Positions 1 through 9,124 of a DNA stretch of 19,258 nt are shown in pieces; position 1 is the stretch's first letter, and every line of letters starts with the position of its first letter. Made by a program: the position numbers and the translations under genes. The notes below the pieces were generated by a model. That model saw nothing but the letters and a program-made list of their open reading frames with translations. It was not told where the DNA came from and did not search any database. This stretch comes from Bacteroidales bacterium (GTDB taxonomy: Bacteria > Bacteroidota > Bacteroidia > Bacteroidales > UBA10428). Location: NCBI GenBank assembly GCA_016926235.1, contig JAFGOZ010000396.1:1-19258 (forward strand), given 5' to 3'.

Positions 1-141
1 AAATATACCAATAAATATTTTAAATTAAAAATTTCAAACATAGAATACTACAAGTTAAGATGAAGTTAAAAAAAGGGAAAAAAGTAGTGTTTATCTGTAA
101 TTTTTTGTAACTTATATTATCGAATACAATTCAAAATATAG
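1..141. other. AT-rich leader before the hybrid kinase
   Basis: I see no coding frame, hairpin with a T-run, or clear -33/-7 pair in these 141 bases. They probably hold the kinase promoter; a TAATTTTTTG stretch near 98-107 is only a loose fit to the Bacteroidota -7 box. Confidence 0.3.
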
Positions 142-3100
142 ATGAAGAAGAGGCCAAGCTACGAAGAATTGGAAAAGAAAGTAAATGACCTTGAGTCGAA
201 GTTATTACACACAGACCCATATCTTTTTAACGATTGTTCAATCTTCAAACAAATAATAGAAAATTCGAAAGAAATCGTTTGCATATGTGATGAAAAAGGG
301 CAGATTGAGTATTACAATTATAGTTTTGCAAAACTATTTGTAATACCCGAAATAAGTAAAAAACCAATCAAAATTTTTGATATTCTTTCGAAAGAATCCA
401 TAGACATTCTTCATAACGGGATACTTAAAAGGGTAAGTACAAAAGGTAAATGGGAGGGTTTATTAAATGCTATAGACAATAAAAAGAAATCTCTCCCGAT
501 TTGGGTATTAATTGAAAAACTAAACTATCAAACGAATAGAAGTAATTTTATCTACTTCATTCATGATTATACACTCAAGCAAAAAGAAAAAGAAGAAATA
601 AAACAAAAAAATGAAGAATTGGAAGCCTTAACAGAAGAACTCACCGAGAGCTCTTCAAGACTTCACGAATACTTAGAAAAAATCTCAGAACAGGAAGCCT
701 ATCTTAAAAGCATATTTAAAGCTGCACCTGTAGGAATAGGAGTCGTTGTAAACCGTAAATTTGTCTATGTAAATGAACAAATTACGTTAATTACAGGATA
801 TTCAAAAGAAGAATTAATTGACAAAAGTGCGCGGATACTCTATCCCACACAGGAAGAATACGAATGGGTAGGCAAAGAAAAGTACGAACAAATAGCCAAA
901 CAGGGATGGGGAACTGTAGAAACCCAATGGAGATCCAGAAATGGAATAATTAAAGATATCCTTTTAAGCTCTTGCCCCTTTGATCCGACCAACCTTGAAA
1001 AAGGAGTTACTTTTTCAGCATTGGACATTACCGAGAGAAAAACATCAGAAAAACGCATAAAGGAAAGCGAAGAGAAGTTCTCCCAGGCATTTATGTCAGG
1101 ACCTGATAGTATTTTAATAACAAATTACAAAGACGGGAAGATAATAAATGTTAACGATCAGTTTTGCATAACCTCAGGTTACAAAAGAAATGATGTCATT
1201 GGAAAATCCACATTAGATATTAATTATTGGGATAAACCTGATGACAGGAAGAAATTCATCTCAATGCTTGATAAAGATGGTAAAGTAGATAATCTTGAAG
1301 GAATCTTCAGACACAAAGATGGTTCAACAGCACCTTTCCTGGTATCCTCCAGAATTATTACAGTGGAAGGAGTGAAAAGTTTAATTACTATTTTAAAAGA
1401 TATCTCAGATCGAAAAAAATGGGAAGAGCAATTAAAGCAGGCCTCTGATATTTTTAATAATATGCATACCGGTTTGCATATATACCAGCTTCAAGATTTA
1501 AATGATGACCGTACGTTAATGATGGTAAATGCAAATCCTGCATCTGAAATATTAACCGGAGTAGCTGTTAAGGATGTTATTGGGAAAACCCTGGATGAAA
1601 ACTTTCCCGTATTAAGAGAAAAAGGAATACCTCAAATATATGCCGAAGTCGTAAGAACACAACAAAAAAGAGATATTGAAGATGTTTACTATGGAGACGA
1701 CAGGGTAATAACCGGGGCATTCTCGGTTAAGGCATTCCCTATGCCTAATAATCATGTGGGAGTGAGTTTTGAGAACATCACTGAAAAACTAAAAGCAATG
1801 CAAATACTGCAGGAAAGTGAAGCAAAACTTTTAGAAGCCCAGGAAGTAGCCCGAATTGGAAATTATAGTTTTAATGTAGTTGCCGATACCTGGTCCAGCT
1901 CAATGGTTTTAGATGATATTTTTGGAATCGATGAATCATTTCAAAAGAATATGGAGGGTTGGCTAAAACTTATTCATCCTGATTTTAAAGAAGAAATGTC
2001 AGATCATCTATTGAACCATGTATTAAAGAACCATAATCCTTTTAATAAAGAATATAAGATTATTCATTACAAAACAAAAGCCACAAAATGGATTCATGGT
2101 TTGGGACATTTGCTCTTTGATGAGAATGGACAGGTTATTAGTATGGTAGGCACAATTCAGGATATTACGCAAAGAAAAAAAACGGAAACTGCATTACTTC
2201 AAAGCGAAGAGAATTTCAGAAACCTATTCAATACGATTGATGAATTTTTAATTATATACAACAAAAAAGGTCAAATTATAAGCGTAAACCAAACAGTTCT
2301 TGATCGTTTGGGGTATACTAAAGATGAGACGTTGTTACTGTCCATCTACGATATACATTATCTGATTGAAAAAGAACAACAAAAACAGCTAGCCAAAATC
2401 CTTAAAGGAAAAGAATTCTCAAATCAAATACCATTAAAAACAAAAGGTGGAAAGATCCTTCCTGTTGAATCACGGATTACTCAAGGTAAATGGAATGGGA
2501 AAGATGCTCTTTACAGTGTCTCCAAAGACATTTCGGAATTACTTCTATCCGAAGAGAAATTTAATAAAGCATTCCATACAACTTCCCATGCGATGGCCAT
2601 TTCTGAAATAGAAACCGGAACATTTATTGAAATTAATAAAAGTTTTGAACGTATTACCGGTTACCAAAGAAATGAGATTTTAGGGAAATCATCATTAAGC
2701 ATAAATTTATTTGCGGACAAAATTCAAAGGAAAGAAATTGTTGAATTGGTTAAAAAAAATAGATATGCTGATGATTTGGATGTTAGAATACGCAAAAAAA
2801 ACGGAGAAATCAGTTATGGAATTTTTTCAGCATCAATTATTAAACTTTATGACAGAGAGTTCCTGCTGACAGCCATGAATGATATAACACCACGGGTAAT
2901 TAGCGAAATGGGATTAAAAGAATCAAACCGTCGCTTTACCGAAATGCTTGAGAACATTAAAATGGCTGCGGTAATGCTCGATCTGAATGGAAATATTACA
3001 TTCATCAATGACTATTTACTTAACCTTTCTCACTGGAAAAAGGAAGAGGTATTAGGTAAAAACTGGTTTGAATATTTCATTCCAAAAGAGACAAAACTAA

Positions 3101-4779
3101 ACGAGCTATTTAATGAAAAAGTACCAAATGGAAAGTTTGAACCTTATTTTGAAAATGAAATTATTACAAAATGGGGAGAAAGGAGGCTAATTGGCTGGAA
3201 TAATACAATGCTCAGAAATACTGAAGGGAAAGTGACAGGATCATCCAGTATTGGCGAAGACATAACTGAAAAGAAAAAAGCAATTGAAGACCTTAACCGG
3301 ATTTTCAACCTTTCTGCAGACCTAATTTGTATTGCGAGCCTTGAAGGATATTTTCTTAAAACAAATCCAGCTTTTACGAAAGTACTGGGTTATAATGAAA
3401 AAGAATTGATCAGTCAACCTTTTTATGAGTTTATACATCCTGAGGATGTTGAATCAACTCAAAAAGTAGTAGCCGAAAAACTAAATAAAGGAGAAGTAGT
3501 AATTAACTTTGAAAATAGATATAGATGTAAAGATGGAAACTATGTATGGCTTGACTGGGTATCCCAACCCCTTATAAAAGAAGGCATTACTTTCGCAATA
3601 GCAAGAGATGTTACACGGCAAAAGCAAACTGAGCGTGACCTGATTGAAGCAAAAGAACGCGCAGAAAAAAGCGACAGGTTAAAATCTGTTTTCCTAGCAA
3701 ATATGAGCCATGAAATAAGGACTCCTATGAATGGGATTATGGGATTTGCCGAATTGCTTCTGGCACCCAACAAAGATGAAAAACAGAGAGAAAGATATGC
3801 TGAAATTATTTGGAAAAAAGGCAACCAACTCCTTCAGATTATTAATGACCTGCTTGACATTTCAAAGATAGAAGTGGGTCAGATAAAAATCATATTCAGT
3901 GAGATTGATGTCAATAAAATGTTGGACAATCTATACGATTTCTATAATAATGAAGTTAAACAAAGTGAAAAGAAAATTGAACTAATATTAGAAACCACTT
4001 TAGCAAATGAAGATTCTATTATTGAAACAGATGGCTCCCGGCTTGAACAAATTCTAACAAATCTGCTCAGCAATGCCTTGAAATTTACTGAAAAAGGACG
4101 CATTGAATTTGGTTATAACCTTAAAAATAATGAACTGCAATTTTATGTAAAAGATACAGGAATAGGGATAGATTCTGAGCACCATACGCTAATATTTGAC
4201 CAATTTAGTCAGGCAACCGATAATACAACACAACTTTATGGTGGCACCGGTTTGGGTCTTTCAATCGCAAAAGGACTGTCAGAATTGTTACATGGTAAAA
4301 TCTGGGTTGAATCACAGATTGGAAAAGGTGCTTGTTTTTATTTCACAATACCATATAAACGAGTTGGTAAATCATTGAAGCCTAAATCACCAGGAATTAA
4401 GTCAAAATATAACTGGCCTGATAAACTTATTTTAATTGTTGATGATGATGAAGTAAGCACTGACCTGCTATCAGAAACACTGTCAAGAACAAAAGCAGAG
4501 ATTATCACCACTGAAACCGGTATGGAAGCTATTGATATTTGCATAAACAATAAAGATATTGACCTAGTATTGATGGATATAAGGCTTCCTGATATTGATG
4601 GTTATGAAGCTACCAAAGGAATTAAAAAATTTCGTAAGGATTTACCTATTATTGCGCAAACTGCAAACGCTATGCCCGAAGATAAAGAGCGAAGTGCAAA
4701 AGCAGGGTGTGACGATTTTATAGCAAAACCCATTTCCCGGGAAAAATTGCTGAGTTTGCTTGGCAAATACTTGAAATAA
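142..4779 (+). CDS. Soluble multi-PAS hybrid sensor histidine kinase
   Basis: A 1545-residue hybrid two-component kinase. A short N-terminal coiled coil (about 1-22) is followed by about nine PAS domains at roughly 33-147, 186-300, 312-425, 434-549, 565-679, 690-800, 805-919, 930-1045 and 1051-1161; most end in the PAC-like DITERK/DISDRK type motif. A second charged coiled coil lies at about 146-185. The HisKA domain carries phospho-acceptor His1190 in NMSHEIRTPMNG. The HATPase domain shows the N-box (Asn1311), DTGIGID from 1338 and GGTGLGL at 1367-1373. A C-terminal receiver (about 1428-1545) has acidic residues 1434-1436, phospho-acceptor Asp1479, Thr1507 and Lys1529. All catalytic residues are intact. 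I see no signal peptide or membrane segment, so it should be cytoplasmic. There is no DNA-binding output domain and no adjacent regulator or Hpt gene, so the phosphorelay partner and ligand are unknown. It is convergent to the uronate locus; a functional link is not shown. Confidence 0.95.
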   Translation: MKKRPSYEELEKKVNDLESKLLHTDPYLFNDCSIFKQIIENSKEIVCICDEKGQIEYYNYSFAKLFVIPEISKKPIKIFDILSKESIDILHNGILKRVSTKGKWEGLLNAIDNKKKSLPIWVLIEKLNYQTNRSNFIYFIHDYTLKQKEKEEIKQKNEELEALTEELTESSSRLHEYLEKISEQEAYLKSIFKAAPVGIGVVVNRKFVYVNEQITLITGYSKEELIDKSARILYPTQEEYEWVGKEKYEQIAKQGWGTVETQWRSRNGIIKDILLSSCPFDPTNLEKGVTFSALDITERKTSEKRIKESEEKFSQAFMSGPDSILITNYKDGKIINVNDQFCITSGYKRNDVIGKSTLDINYWDKPDDRKKFISMLDKDGKVDNLEGIFRHKDGSTAPFLVSSRIITVEGVKSLITILKDISDRKKWEEQLKQASDIFNNMHTGLHIYQLQDLNDDRTLMMVNANPASEILTGVAVKDVIGKTLDENFPVLREKGIPQIYAEVVRTQQKRDIEDVYYGDDRVITGAFSVKAFPMPNNHVGVSFENITEKLKAMQILQESEAKLLEAQEVARIGNYSFNVVADTWSSSMVLDDIFGIDESFQKNMEGWLKLIHPDFKEEMSDHLLNHVLKNHNPFNKEYKIIHYKTKATKWIHGLGHLLFDENGQVISMVGTIQDITQRKKTETALLQSEENFRNLFNTIDEFLIIYNKKGQIISVNQTVLDRLGYTKDETLLLSIYDIHYLIEKEQQKQLAKILKGKEFSNQIPLKTKGGKILPVESRITQGKWNGKDALYSVSKDISELLLSEEKFNKAFHTTSHAMAISEIETGTFIEINKSFERITGYQRNEILGKSSLSINLFADKIQRKEIVELVKKNRYADDLDVRIRKKNGEISYGIFSASIIKLYDREFLLTAMNDITPRVISEMGLKESNRRFTEMLENIKMAAVMLDLNGNITFINDYLLNLSHWKKEEVLGKNWFEYFIPKETKLNELFNEKVPNGKFEPYFENEIITKWGERRLIGWNNTMLRNTEGKVTGSSSIGEDITEKKKAIEDLNRIFNLSADLICIASLEGYFLKTNPAFTKVLGYNEKELISQPFYEFIHPEDVESTQKVVAEKLNKGEVVINFENRYRCKDGNYVWLDWVSQPLIKEGITFAIARDVTRQKQTERDLIEAKERAEKSDRLKSVFLANMSHEIRTPMNGIMGFAELLLAPNKDEKQRERYAEIIWKKGNQLLQIINDLLDISKIEVGQIKIIFSEIDVNKMLDNLYDFYNNEVKQSEKKIELILETTLANEDSIIETDGSRLEQILTNLLSNALKFTEKGRIEFGYNLKNNELQFYVKDTGIGIDSEHHTLIFDQFSQATDNTTQLYGGTGLGLSIAKGLSELLHGKIWVESQIGKGACFYFTIPYKRVGKSLKPKSPGIKSKYNWPDKLILIVDDDEVSTDLLSETLSRTKAEIITTETGMEAIDICINNKDIDLVLMDIRLPDIDGYEATKGIKKFRKDLPIIAQTANAMPEDKERSAKAGCDDFIAKPISREKLLSLLGKYLK

Positions 4780-4803
4780 CCTTCAATACATTCTTCTATA
4801 AAT

Positions 4804-4840
4804 AAAAAAAGGCTGTCTTTTTGGGACAGCCTTTTTCTAT
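4804..4840. terminator. Bidirectional intrinsic terminator between the hybrid kinase and the MFS gene
   Basis: A perfect 7-bp GC-rich stem, GGCTGTC (4811-4817) and GACAGCC (4825-4831), with a 7-nt loop. An A-run lies on its left (4804-4810) and a T-run on its right (4832-4836), so it can work on both strands. It sits between convergent stop codons at 4779 and 4856, as expected for a shared terminator. Confidence 0.9.
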
Positions 4841-4855
4841 ATATTCTAATTGATA

Positions 4856-6157
4856 TTATTCTTGTACCAATTGTAAATTCTCATCCAATGGCGTCATCTT
4901 TGGCATTAATAAATGAACTATTCCCAGGAATATTAAATAGCATGAGCCAGCTACCAGAAAAGCCCAGAAATAACCAATATTACCCGAAGCATCAAGCACT
5001 TTACCAAGAGCTTTATCTCCGATAATACCTGCTACGGCACCGACCATTCCTCCTATACCTGTAACAGAACCAACCGCTTTTTTAGGAAATACATCAGAAA
5101 CGAGAGTAAATAAATTTGCAGACCATGCCTGATGACCAGCCGCACCTAAACCAATTAATACTACTGCAATCCATTTATTGTCAGTAATAGCAACATAACA
5201 TACAGGTAAAATGATTATTGCACACATCAGTAATGTCATTTTACGAGCTTTATTAAGAGACCAGCCTTTTCTCATAAAGGCTCCGGATATCCAACCACCA
5301 AAAACACTTCCAAAGTCAGCCAATAGATACATTATTAAAAATGGCACTCCTATGTTCTTTATATCCACATCAAATGTTGCTGCTAAGAATTTAGCTCCCC
5401 AAAACAAGTAAAACCACCAAACTGCATCTGTGATTTTAGCTGTAGCAAATGCCCAGGTCTGACGCTTTGGAAGCACTTTTTTCCATGCTATTTTTTCCTT
5501 GCTTTCAACAACAGAGTCACTCTCAATATATTCAAGTTCAGCTTTTGATAGTTTTGGATGTTCCTCAGGTTTTCTATACGTTCTCAACCACAAAAACACC
5601 CAAATAGAACTCATTCCTCCCGTAATCAAGAAAGGAATTTGCCAGTTTTTCCCATCAAGCCCAACAATAGCTCCTACAATAAATGGCGCTGCAATAGCAC
5701 CAATACTAGTAGCTGCATTATATATTCCTGTTGCAAAAGCACGATCTTTTTTCGGAAACCATTCAGCAACAGTTTTTTGAGCTGCCGGAAAGTGTCCGGA
5801 TTCACCAAAACCTAATCCAAAGCGAGCACCCATAAAACCAATAACACTGAATGAAGCTCTTACAGTTGCATGAAGCATACCAAAGATACTCCATATACCT
5901 ATAGCCATGGTATATCCCTTTCTCGTACCTAACCGGTCTATAATGCTGCCCATAGTTAACATACCAATAGCATAAGCAGCTTTAAACGCAATCATGATAT
6001 TGGCATAATCATTATTACTCCAGTTAAATAAATCTTGAAGAGTAGGAGCCATAACGCCAATTATACTCCTGTCAAAATAGTTAATAGTGGTAGCATAAAC
6101 CAACATGGCCAGTATCCTGTACCTGTAGCTTCCTACCTTTGTTTTTACATTTTCCAT
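4856..6157 (-). CDS. MFS transporter, anion:cation symporter (hexuronate/ExuT-like) type
   Basis: A 433-residue inner-membrane transporter of the major facilitator superfamily with about 12 predicted membrane helices. Family marks are NYFDRSIIG near residue 30, the loop after TM2 with DRLGTRKG, and the GFGESGHFPAAQ...EWFPKKDRAFATGIYN stretch typical of the anion:cation symporter family (ExuT, GudP, DgoT). The second half has GHQAWSANLFTLVSDVFPKKAVG, also typical. It is the last gene of the kdgK-eda-MFS arm, 41 bp after eda, which points to uptake of a hexuronate, a 5-keto-4-deoxyuronate or KDG by proton symport. The exact substrate cannot be read from sequence; ExuT-like is inference from family and neighbours. 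Confidence 0.9.
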   Translation of the reverse strand: MENVKTKVGSYRYRILAMLVYATTINYFDRSIIGVMAPTLQDLFNWSNNDYANIMIAFKAAYAIGMLTMGSIIDRLGTRKGYTMAIGIWSIFGMLHATVRASFSVIGFMGARFGLGFGESGHFPAAQKTVAEWFPKKDRAFATGIYNAATSIGAIAAPFIVGAIVGLDGKNWQIPFLITGGMSSIWVFLWLRTYRKPEEHPKLSKAELEYIESDSVVESKEKIAWKKVLPKRQTWAFATAKITDAVWWFYLFWGAKFLAATFDVDIKNIGVPFLIMYLLADFGSVFGGWISGAFMRKGWSLNKARKMTLLMCAIIILPVCYVAITDNKWIAVVLIGLGAAGHQAWSANLFTLVSDVFPKKAVGSVTGIGGMVGAVAGIIGDKALGKVLDASGNIGYFWAFLVAGSCYLIFLGIVHLLMPKMTPLDENLQLVQE

Positions 6158-6198
6158 AGTAATTGTTTTAGTTTATAATTGGTTTGGATTTATTTGTT

Positions 6199-6870
6199 TT
6201 ACTTTCTGATTTTTTTTACCAGGGCTATTGCTTTTGCAACGTCTTCCCTAAGCTTATCATAATTACCATCCATAATTATGTCTTTAGTTACTAATTGCGA
6301 TCCCATACCCACACAATAGGCTCCAGCATTAAACCAGGCTGTAAGATTATCTTCAGAGGTATCTACTCCGCCTGTTGGCATAATATTAGACCATGGCATG
6401 GGACCTTTCACTGCTGCCACAAATTTCGGGCCACCAACCTGTGATCCCGGAAATATTTTTACTACTTCTGCTCCAAGCTCCTCAGCTTTAGATATTTCGG
6501 ATACCGAACCACATCCCGGACTCCAGGATACCTTGCGGCGGTTGCATACCTTAGCCATATCTTCATTAAGAAGTGGAGAAACAATGAAATTTGCTCCCAA
6601 TTGAATATATAGAGAAGTTGTTCCAGGGTCAATTACAGAACCAACTCCCATTATCATGTCGGGTAATTCCTTTGCAGCAAATTTTACTAATTCGGCAAAA
6701 ACTTCATGAGCAAAGTCTCCCCGGTTTGTAAATTCAAATACTCTTACCCCTCCTTCATAACATGCCTTGAGCACTTTTTTGCAGATATCTATATCAGGAT
6801 TATAGAATACAGGAACAATTCCTGTTTCTTTCATTTTTAATGCAACCTCTATTCTTGAAAAGCGTGCCAT
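6199..6870 (-). CDS. eda: 2-dehydro-3-deoxyphosphogluconate (KDPG) aldolase
   Basis: A 223-residue cytoplasmic class I aldolase that splits KDPG into pyruvate and glyceraldehyde-3-phosphate, the last step of uronate and Entner-Doudoroff catabolism. Visible marks are the general acid/base Glu46 in FEFTNRG, GVGSVIDPG (75-83, variant of the usual GAGTV), the phosphate/pyruvate-binding stretch SPGCGSVSEIS (117-127), Schiff-base Lys138 in VVKIFPG, and the GGV phosphate loop near 167-169. Length matches the family. It lies between kdgK (108 bp upstream) and the MFS gene (41 bp downstream) on the same strand. Some relatives also act on 4-hydroxy-2-oxoglutarate; the position next to kdgK makes KDPG the likely substrate. 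Confidence 0.93.
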   Translation of the reverse strand: MARFSRIEVALKMKETGIVPVFYNPDIDICKKVLKACYEGGVRVFEFTNRGDFAHEVFAELVKFAAKELPDMIMGVGSVIDPGTTSLYIQLGANFIVSPLLNEDMAKVCNRRKVSWSPGCGSVSEISKAEELGAEVVKIFPGSQVGGPKFVAAVKGPMPWSNIMPTGGVDTSEDNLTAWFNAGAYCVGMGSQLVTKDIIMDGNYDKLREDVAKAIALVKKIRK

Positions 6871-6978
6871 ATTCTTATTTTTTGATTTATCGATTTTTTG
6901 ATTTTGGTATAATGATTATCCAACCCATTTATTTGAGATTTGATTTAATAGCATTGTTAAAATATTATTTGGATACAA

Positions 6979-8016
6979 TTATCTTGATACCCTTCCTGAA
7001 GCATCACCGCCCATAAGTTTCTCAACCTCATCAACGGTAACACGATTATAATCACCATGAATTGTATGCTTGAGGCATGATGCAGCCACTGCAAAGTTCA
7101 GTGCCTTTTGATCATCATTTTCATAAGTAAGCAAACCATATATTAAACCACCCATAAAAGAATCTCCACCACCAACTCGGTCAACTATATGAGTAATTTG
7201 ATATTCAGGGGCCTGAAATAATGTTTTTCCGTTATAAAGAACACCTGACCATGAATTATGGTTAGCACTTATTGATCCTCTTAAGGTGATAATTACCTTT
7301 TTAGCCTTTGGAAATTTCTCCATAAGTTGCTGGCATACTGATTCATAGGCTTCAGCTTCCACATGTCCCTTTGTTACATCAATTCCTTTTGGATGTATGC
7401 CAAAAACCATAGCTGCATCTTCTTCATTTCCAAGAATTACATCACAATATTTTACAAGCTCTTCCATAACATCGCCTGCGGATTTTCCATAATTCCATAA
7501 TTTTTTACGGAAGTTCAGGTCCGTTGAAATAGTTATACCTCTCTCATTGGCCGCTTTTACAGCTTCCAGGCATACATCTGCAGCACCCTGTGAAATAGCT
7601 GGTGTAATTCCAGTCCAGTGAAACCAGGTGGCACCTTCAAATACTTTATCCCAGTTTACCATACCTTTTTCTATCTGAGAAACAGATGACCATGCTCGAT
7701 CATAAACAACTTTACTTGCACGGCTTACAGCACCAGTTTCAAGAAAATAAATACCAACTCTGTCTCCTCCAAGAACGATATGGTCAGTTCCAACACCGTA
7801 CTTACGTAAATCCATTATAGCCGATCTTCCTATATCATTCTTTGGAAGACGGGTTACGAAGTCTGTTTTAATCCCATAGTTAGCCAGTGAAACAGCAACG
7901 TTTGCCTCGCCACCACCAAAGCTTGCTTCAAAACTTGTTGCTTGCTCAAATCTCTGAAATGCAGGAGTAGCAAGCCTTAACATAATCTCTCCGAATGTTA
8001 CTACCTTTTGTCCCAT
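6979..8016 (-). CDS. kdgK: 2-keto-3-deoxygluconate kinase (PfkB/ribokinase family)
   Basis: A 345-residue sugar kinase that phosphorylates KDG to KDPG with ATP. The PfkB N-terminal signature is seen as FGGGEANVAVSLANYG (33-48). The C-terminal signature is DRVGGGDSFMGG (279-290) with catalytic base Asp285; the usual DTxGAGD appears here as DRVGGGD. GEI at 9-11 and NFRKKLW (168-174) also fit KDG kinases. It is the first gene of the minus-strand arm, directly followed by eda, so the product passes to the aldolase. The start at 8016 gives MGQKVVTFGEIMLRL, the usual N-terminus. A candidate Bacteroidota -7 box (TATATTTG, minus strand, 8058-8051) lies 35 bp upstream. Another PfkB sugar specificity is possible but unlikely given the neighbours. 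Confidence 0.93.
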   Translation of the reverse strand: MGQKVVTFGEIMLRLATPAFQRFEQATSFEASFGGGEANVAVSLANYGIKTDFVTRLPKNDIGRSAIMDLRKYGVGTDHIVLGGDRVGIYFLETGAVSRASKVVYDRAWSSVSQIEKGMVNWDKVFEGATWFHWTGITPAISQGAADVCLEAVKAANERGITISTDLNFRKKLWNYGKSAGDVMEELVKYCDVILGNEEDAAMVFGIHPKGIDVTKGHVEAEAYESVCQQLMEKFPKAKKVIITLRGSISANHNSWSGVLYNGKTLFQAPEYQITHIVDRVGGGDSFMGGLIYGLLTYENDDQKALNFAVAASCLKHTIHGDYNRVTVDEVEKLMGGDASGRVSR

Positions 8017-8050
8017 TTTGTTAAATTGTATTGTTGATTTGGTTCGAGTG

Positions 8051-8058
8051 CAAATATA
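8051..8058 (-). promoter_or_regulatory. Candidate -7 box for the kdgK-eda-MFS operon
   Basis: Read on the minus strand the sequence is TATATTTG, an exact match to the Bacteroidota primary-sigma -7 consensus TAnnTTTG. It ends 35 bp before the kdgK start codon. No convincing -33 TTTG is seen at the expected spacing, which could mean dependence on an activator. Short AT-rich motifs occur by chance, so support is moderate. Confidence 0.4.
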
Positions 8059-8098
8059 TAATATTTTATGGTTCTTACATTATTATAATGAAGTTATG

Positions 8099-8169
8099 AG
8101 TACTTAAAGTTTTAAGTGCTTAGAGCAATAAGTATTGAAAACACTTATTACTTTTAATTCGAAAAGTAA
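8099..8169. promoter_or_regulatory. Cluster of three inverted repeats, probable operator region between kdgK and kduI
   Basis: Three dyads lie in a row. The first (8099-8120) has perfect arms ACTTAAA/TTTAAGT around a 2-nt centre and pairs at 9 of 11 positions. The second (8127-8149) has arms AATAAGT/ACTTATT, 9 nt apart, with two more inner pairs. The third (8148-8169) has 8-bp arms TTACTTTT/AAAAGTAA, 6 nt apart, and overlaps the second by 2 nt. Both arms of dyads 1 and 2 contain the half-site ACTTA/TAAGT. The cluster lies between the two candidate -7 boxes, upstream of both, as expected for binding of a shared regulator. No regulator gene is in the window, so the binding protein is unknown. 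Confidence 0.5.
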
Positions 8170-8192
8170 GCCCGATTTTAATCAGAATTCAT

Positions 8193-8200
8193 TAATTTTG
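8193..8200 (+). promoter_or_regulatory. Candidate -7 box for the kduI-kduD operon
   Basis: TAATTTTG matches the Bacteroidota -7 consensus TAnnTTTG and lies 37 bp before the kduI ATG, leaving a 5' leader of about 30 nt. No good -33 box is present at the normal distance. The inverted-repeat cluster ends 23 bp upstream. Confidence 0.4.
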
Positions 8201-8237
8201 TGGTTCTGAAAATATTATAAACCAAAAATCAATTGAT

Positions 8238-9080
8238 ATGGCAGTAAAATATGAAGAACGGTATGCTGTTCACCCTGATGATTTTAAATCATACGATACA
8301 CAAAAGATAAGGGACAACTTTCTGGTTCAAAACATTATGGAAGAGGATAGCATAAATCTTACTTATTCACATTATGACCGATACATTGTAGGTGGAGCAG
8401 TACCCGTAAAAAAAGCATTAAAACTTGAAGCAATAGACCCTTTAAAATCTGAATTTTTTCTGAAGAGAAGAGAAATGGGGATAATAAATGTTGGAGGAAA
8501 AGGCACTGTTAAAGCAGATGGCACTATTTATGAACTTGATTTTAAAGAAGCTTTGTACCTTGGAAGGGGAACAAAAGAAATAATTTTTGAGAGCAATGAT
8601 GGTAAAAAACCTGCACATTTTTATATTAATTCGGCTCCTGCACATAAGGAATATCCAAGCAAACGGGTTACACTTGCAGATGCAGAAATAGTTGACCTGG
8701 GAGCACTTGAAACCTCAAATGCACGAAGAATTAATAAACTTTTGGTAAACAGTGTTGTAGAGACATGTCAGCTCCAAATGGGGATGACCGAACTCCAGCC
8801 GGGAAGTGTATGGAATACCATGCCTGCTCATACACATAGCAGGCGTATGGAAGCCTATTTCTACTTTAATGTACCTGAAGGTCAGGCTGTATGCCACTAC
8901 ATGGGCCAACCACAAGAAACTCGCCACATCTGGATGCATAATGAAGAAGCTGTTCTATCTCCAAACTGGTCACTACATAGTGCATCCGGTACAAGCAATT
9001 ATATCTTTATCTGGGGTATGGCAGGCGAGAACCTGGATTATGGCGACATGGATGTATGCGCACCAACAGATCTGAGATAG
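8238..9080 (+). CDS. kduI: 5-dehydro-4-deoxy-D-glucuronate isomerase
   Basis: A 280-residue cupin-fold zinc enzyme that converts 5-keto-4-deoxyuronate (the ring-opened form of the unsaturated uronate made by polysaccharide lyases) to 2,5-diketo-3-deoxygluconate. Length is close to E. coli KduI (278). The metal ligands are visible: His198 and His200 in [16 protein letters not shown], Glu205 and His247 in [13 protein letters not shown], offset by two from the known E. coli residues 196, 198, 203 and 245. The motif PAHTHxRRxEAYxYF is diagnostic. It is first in the plus-strand arm, 44 bp before the kduD ATG, so its product is passed directly to KduD. Start chosen at the ATG giving [13 protein letters not shown], the family N-terminus. 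Confidence 0.95.
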   Translation: MAVKYEERYAVHPDDFKSYDTQKIRDNFLVQNIMEEDSINLTYSHYDRYIVGGAVPVKKALKLEAIDPLKSEFFLKRREMGIINVGGKGTVKADGTIYELDFKEALYLGRGTKEIIFESNDGKKPAHFYINSAPAHKEYPSKRVTLADAEIVDLGALETSNARRINKLLVNSVVETCQLQMGMTELQPGSVWNTMPAHTHSRRMEAYFYFNVPEGQAVCHYMGQPQETRHIWMHNEEAVLSPNWSLHSASGTSNYIFIWGMAGENLDYGDMDVCAPTDLR

Positions 9081-9124
9081 AAAAATTCACAATACAAAAT
9101 CAACAATTCAATAAATTATTAAAT

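Noticed and set aside
3540..3824. A 94-codon minus-strand frame inside the hybrid kinase
   Set aside because: It is antisense to the last PAS/HisKA coding region with no independent start signal or motif.
9056..9124. Longer kduD starting inside kduI
   Set aside because: The 23 added residues are derived from the kduI 3' end and the spacer, lack family similarity, and the ATG at 9125 gives the standard SDR N-terminus.
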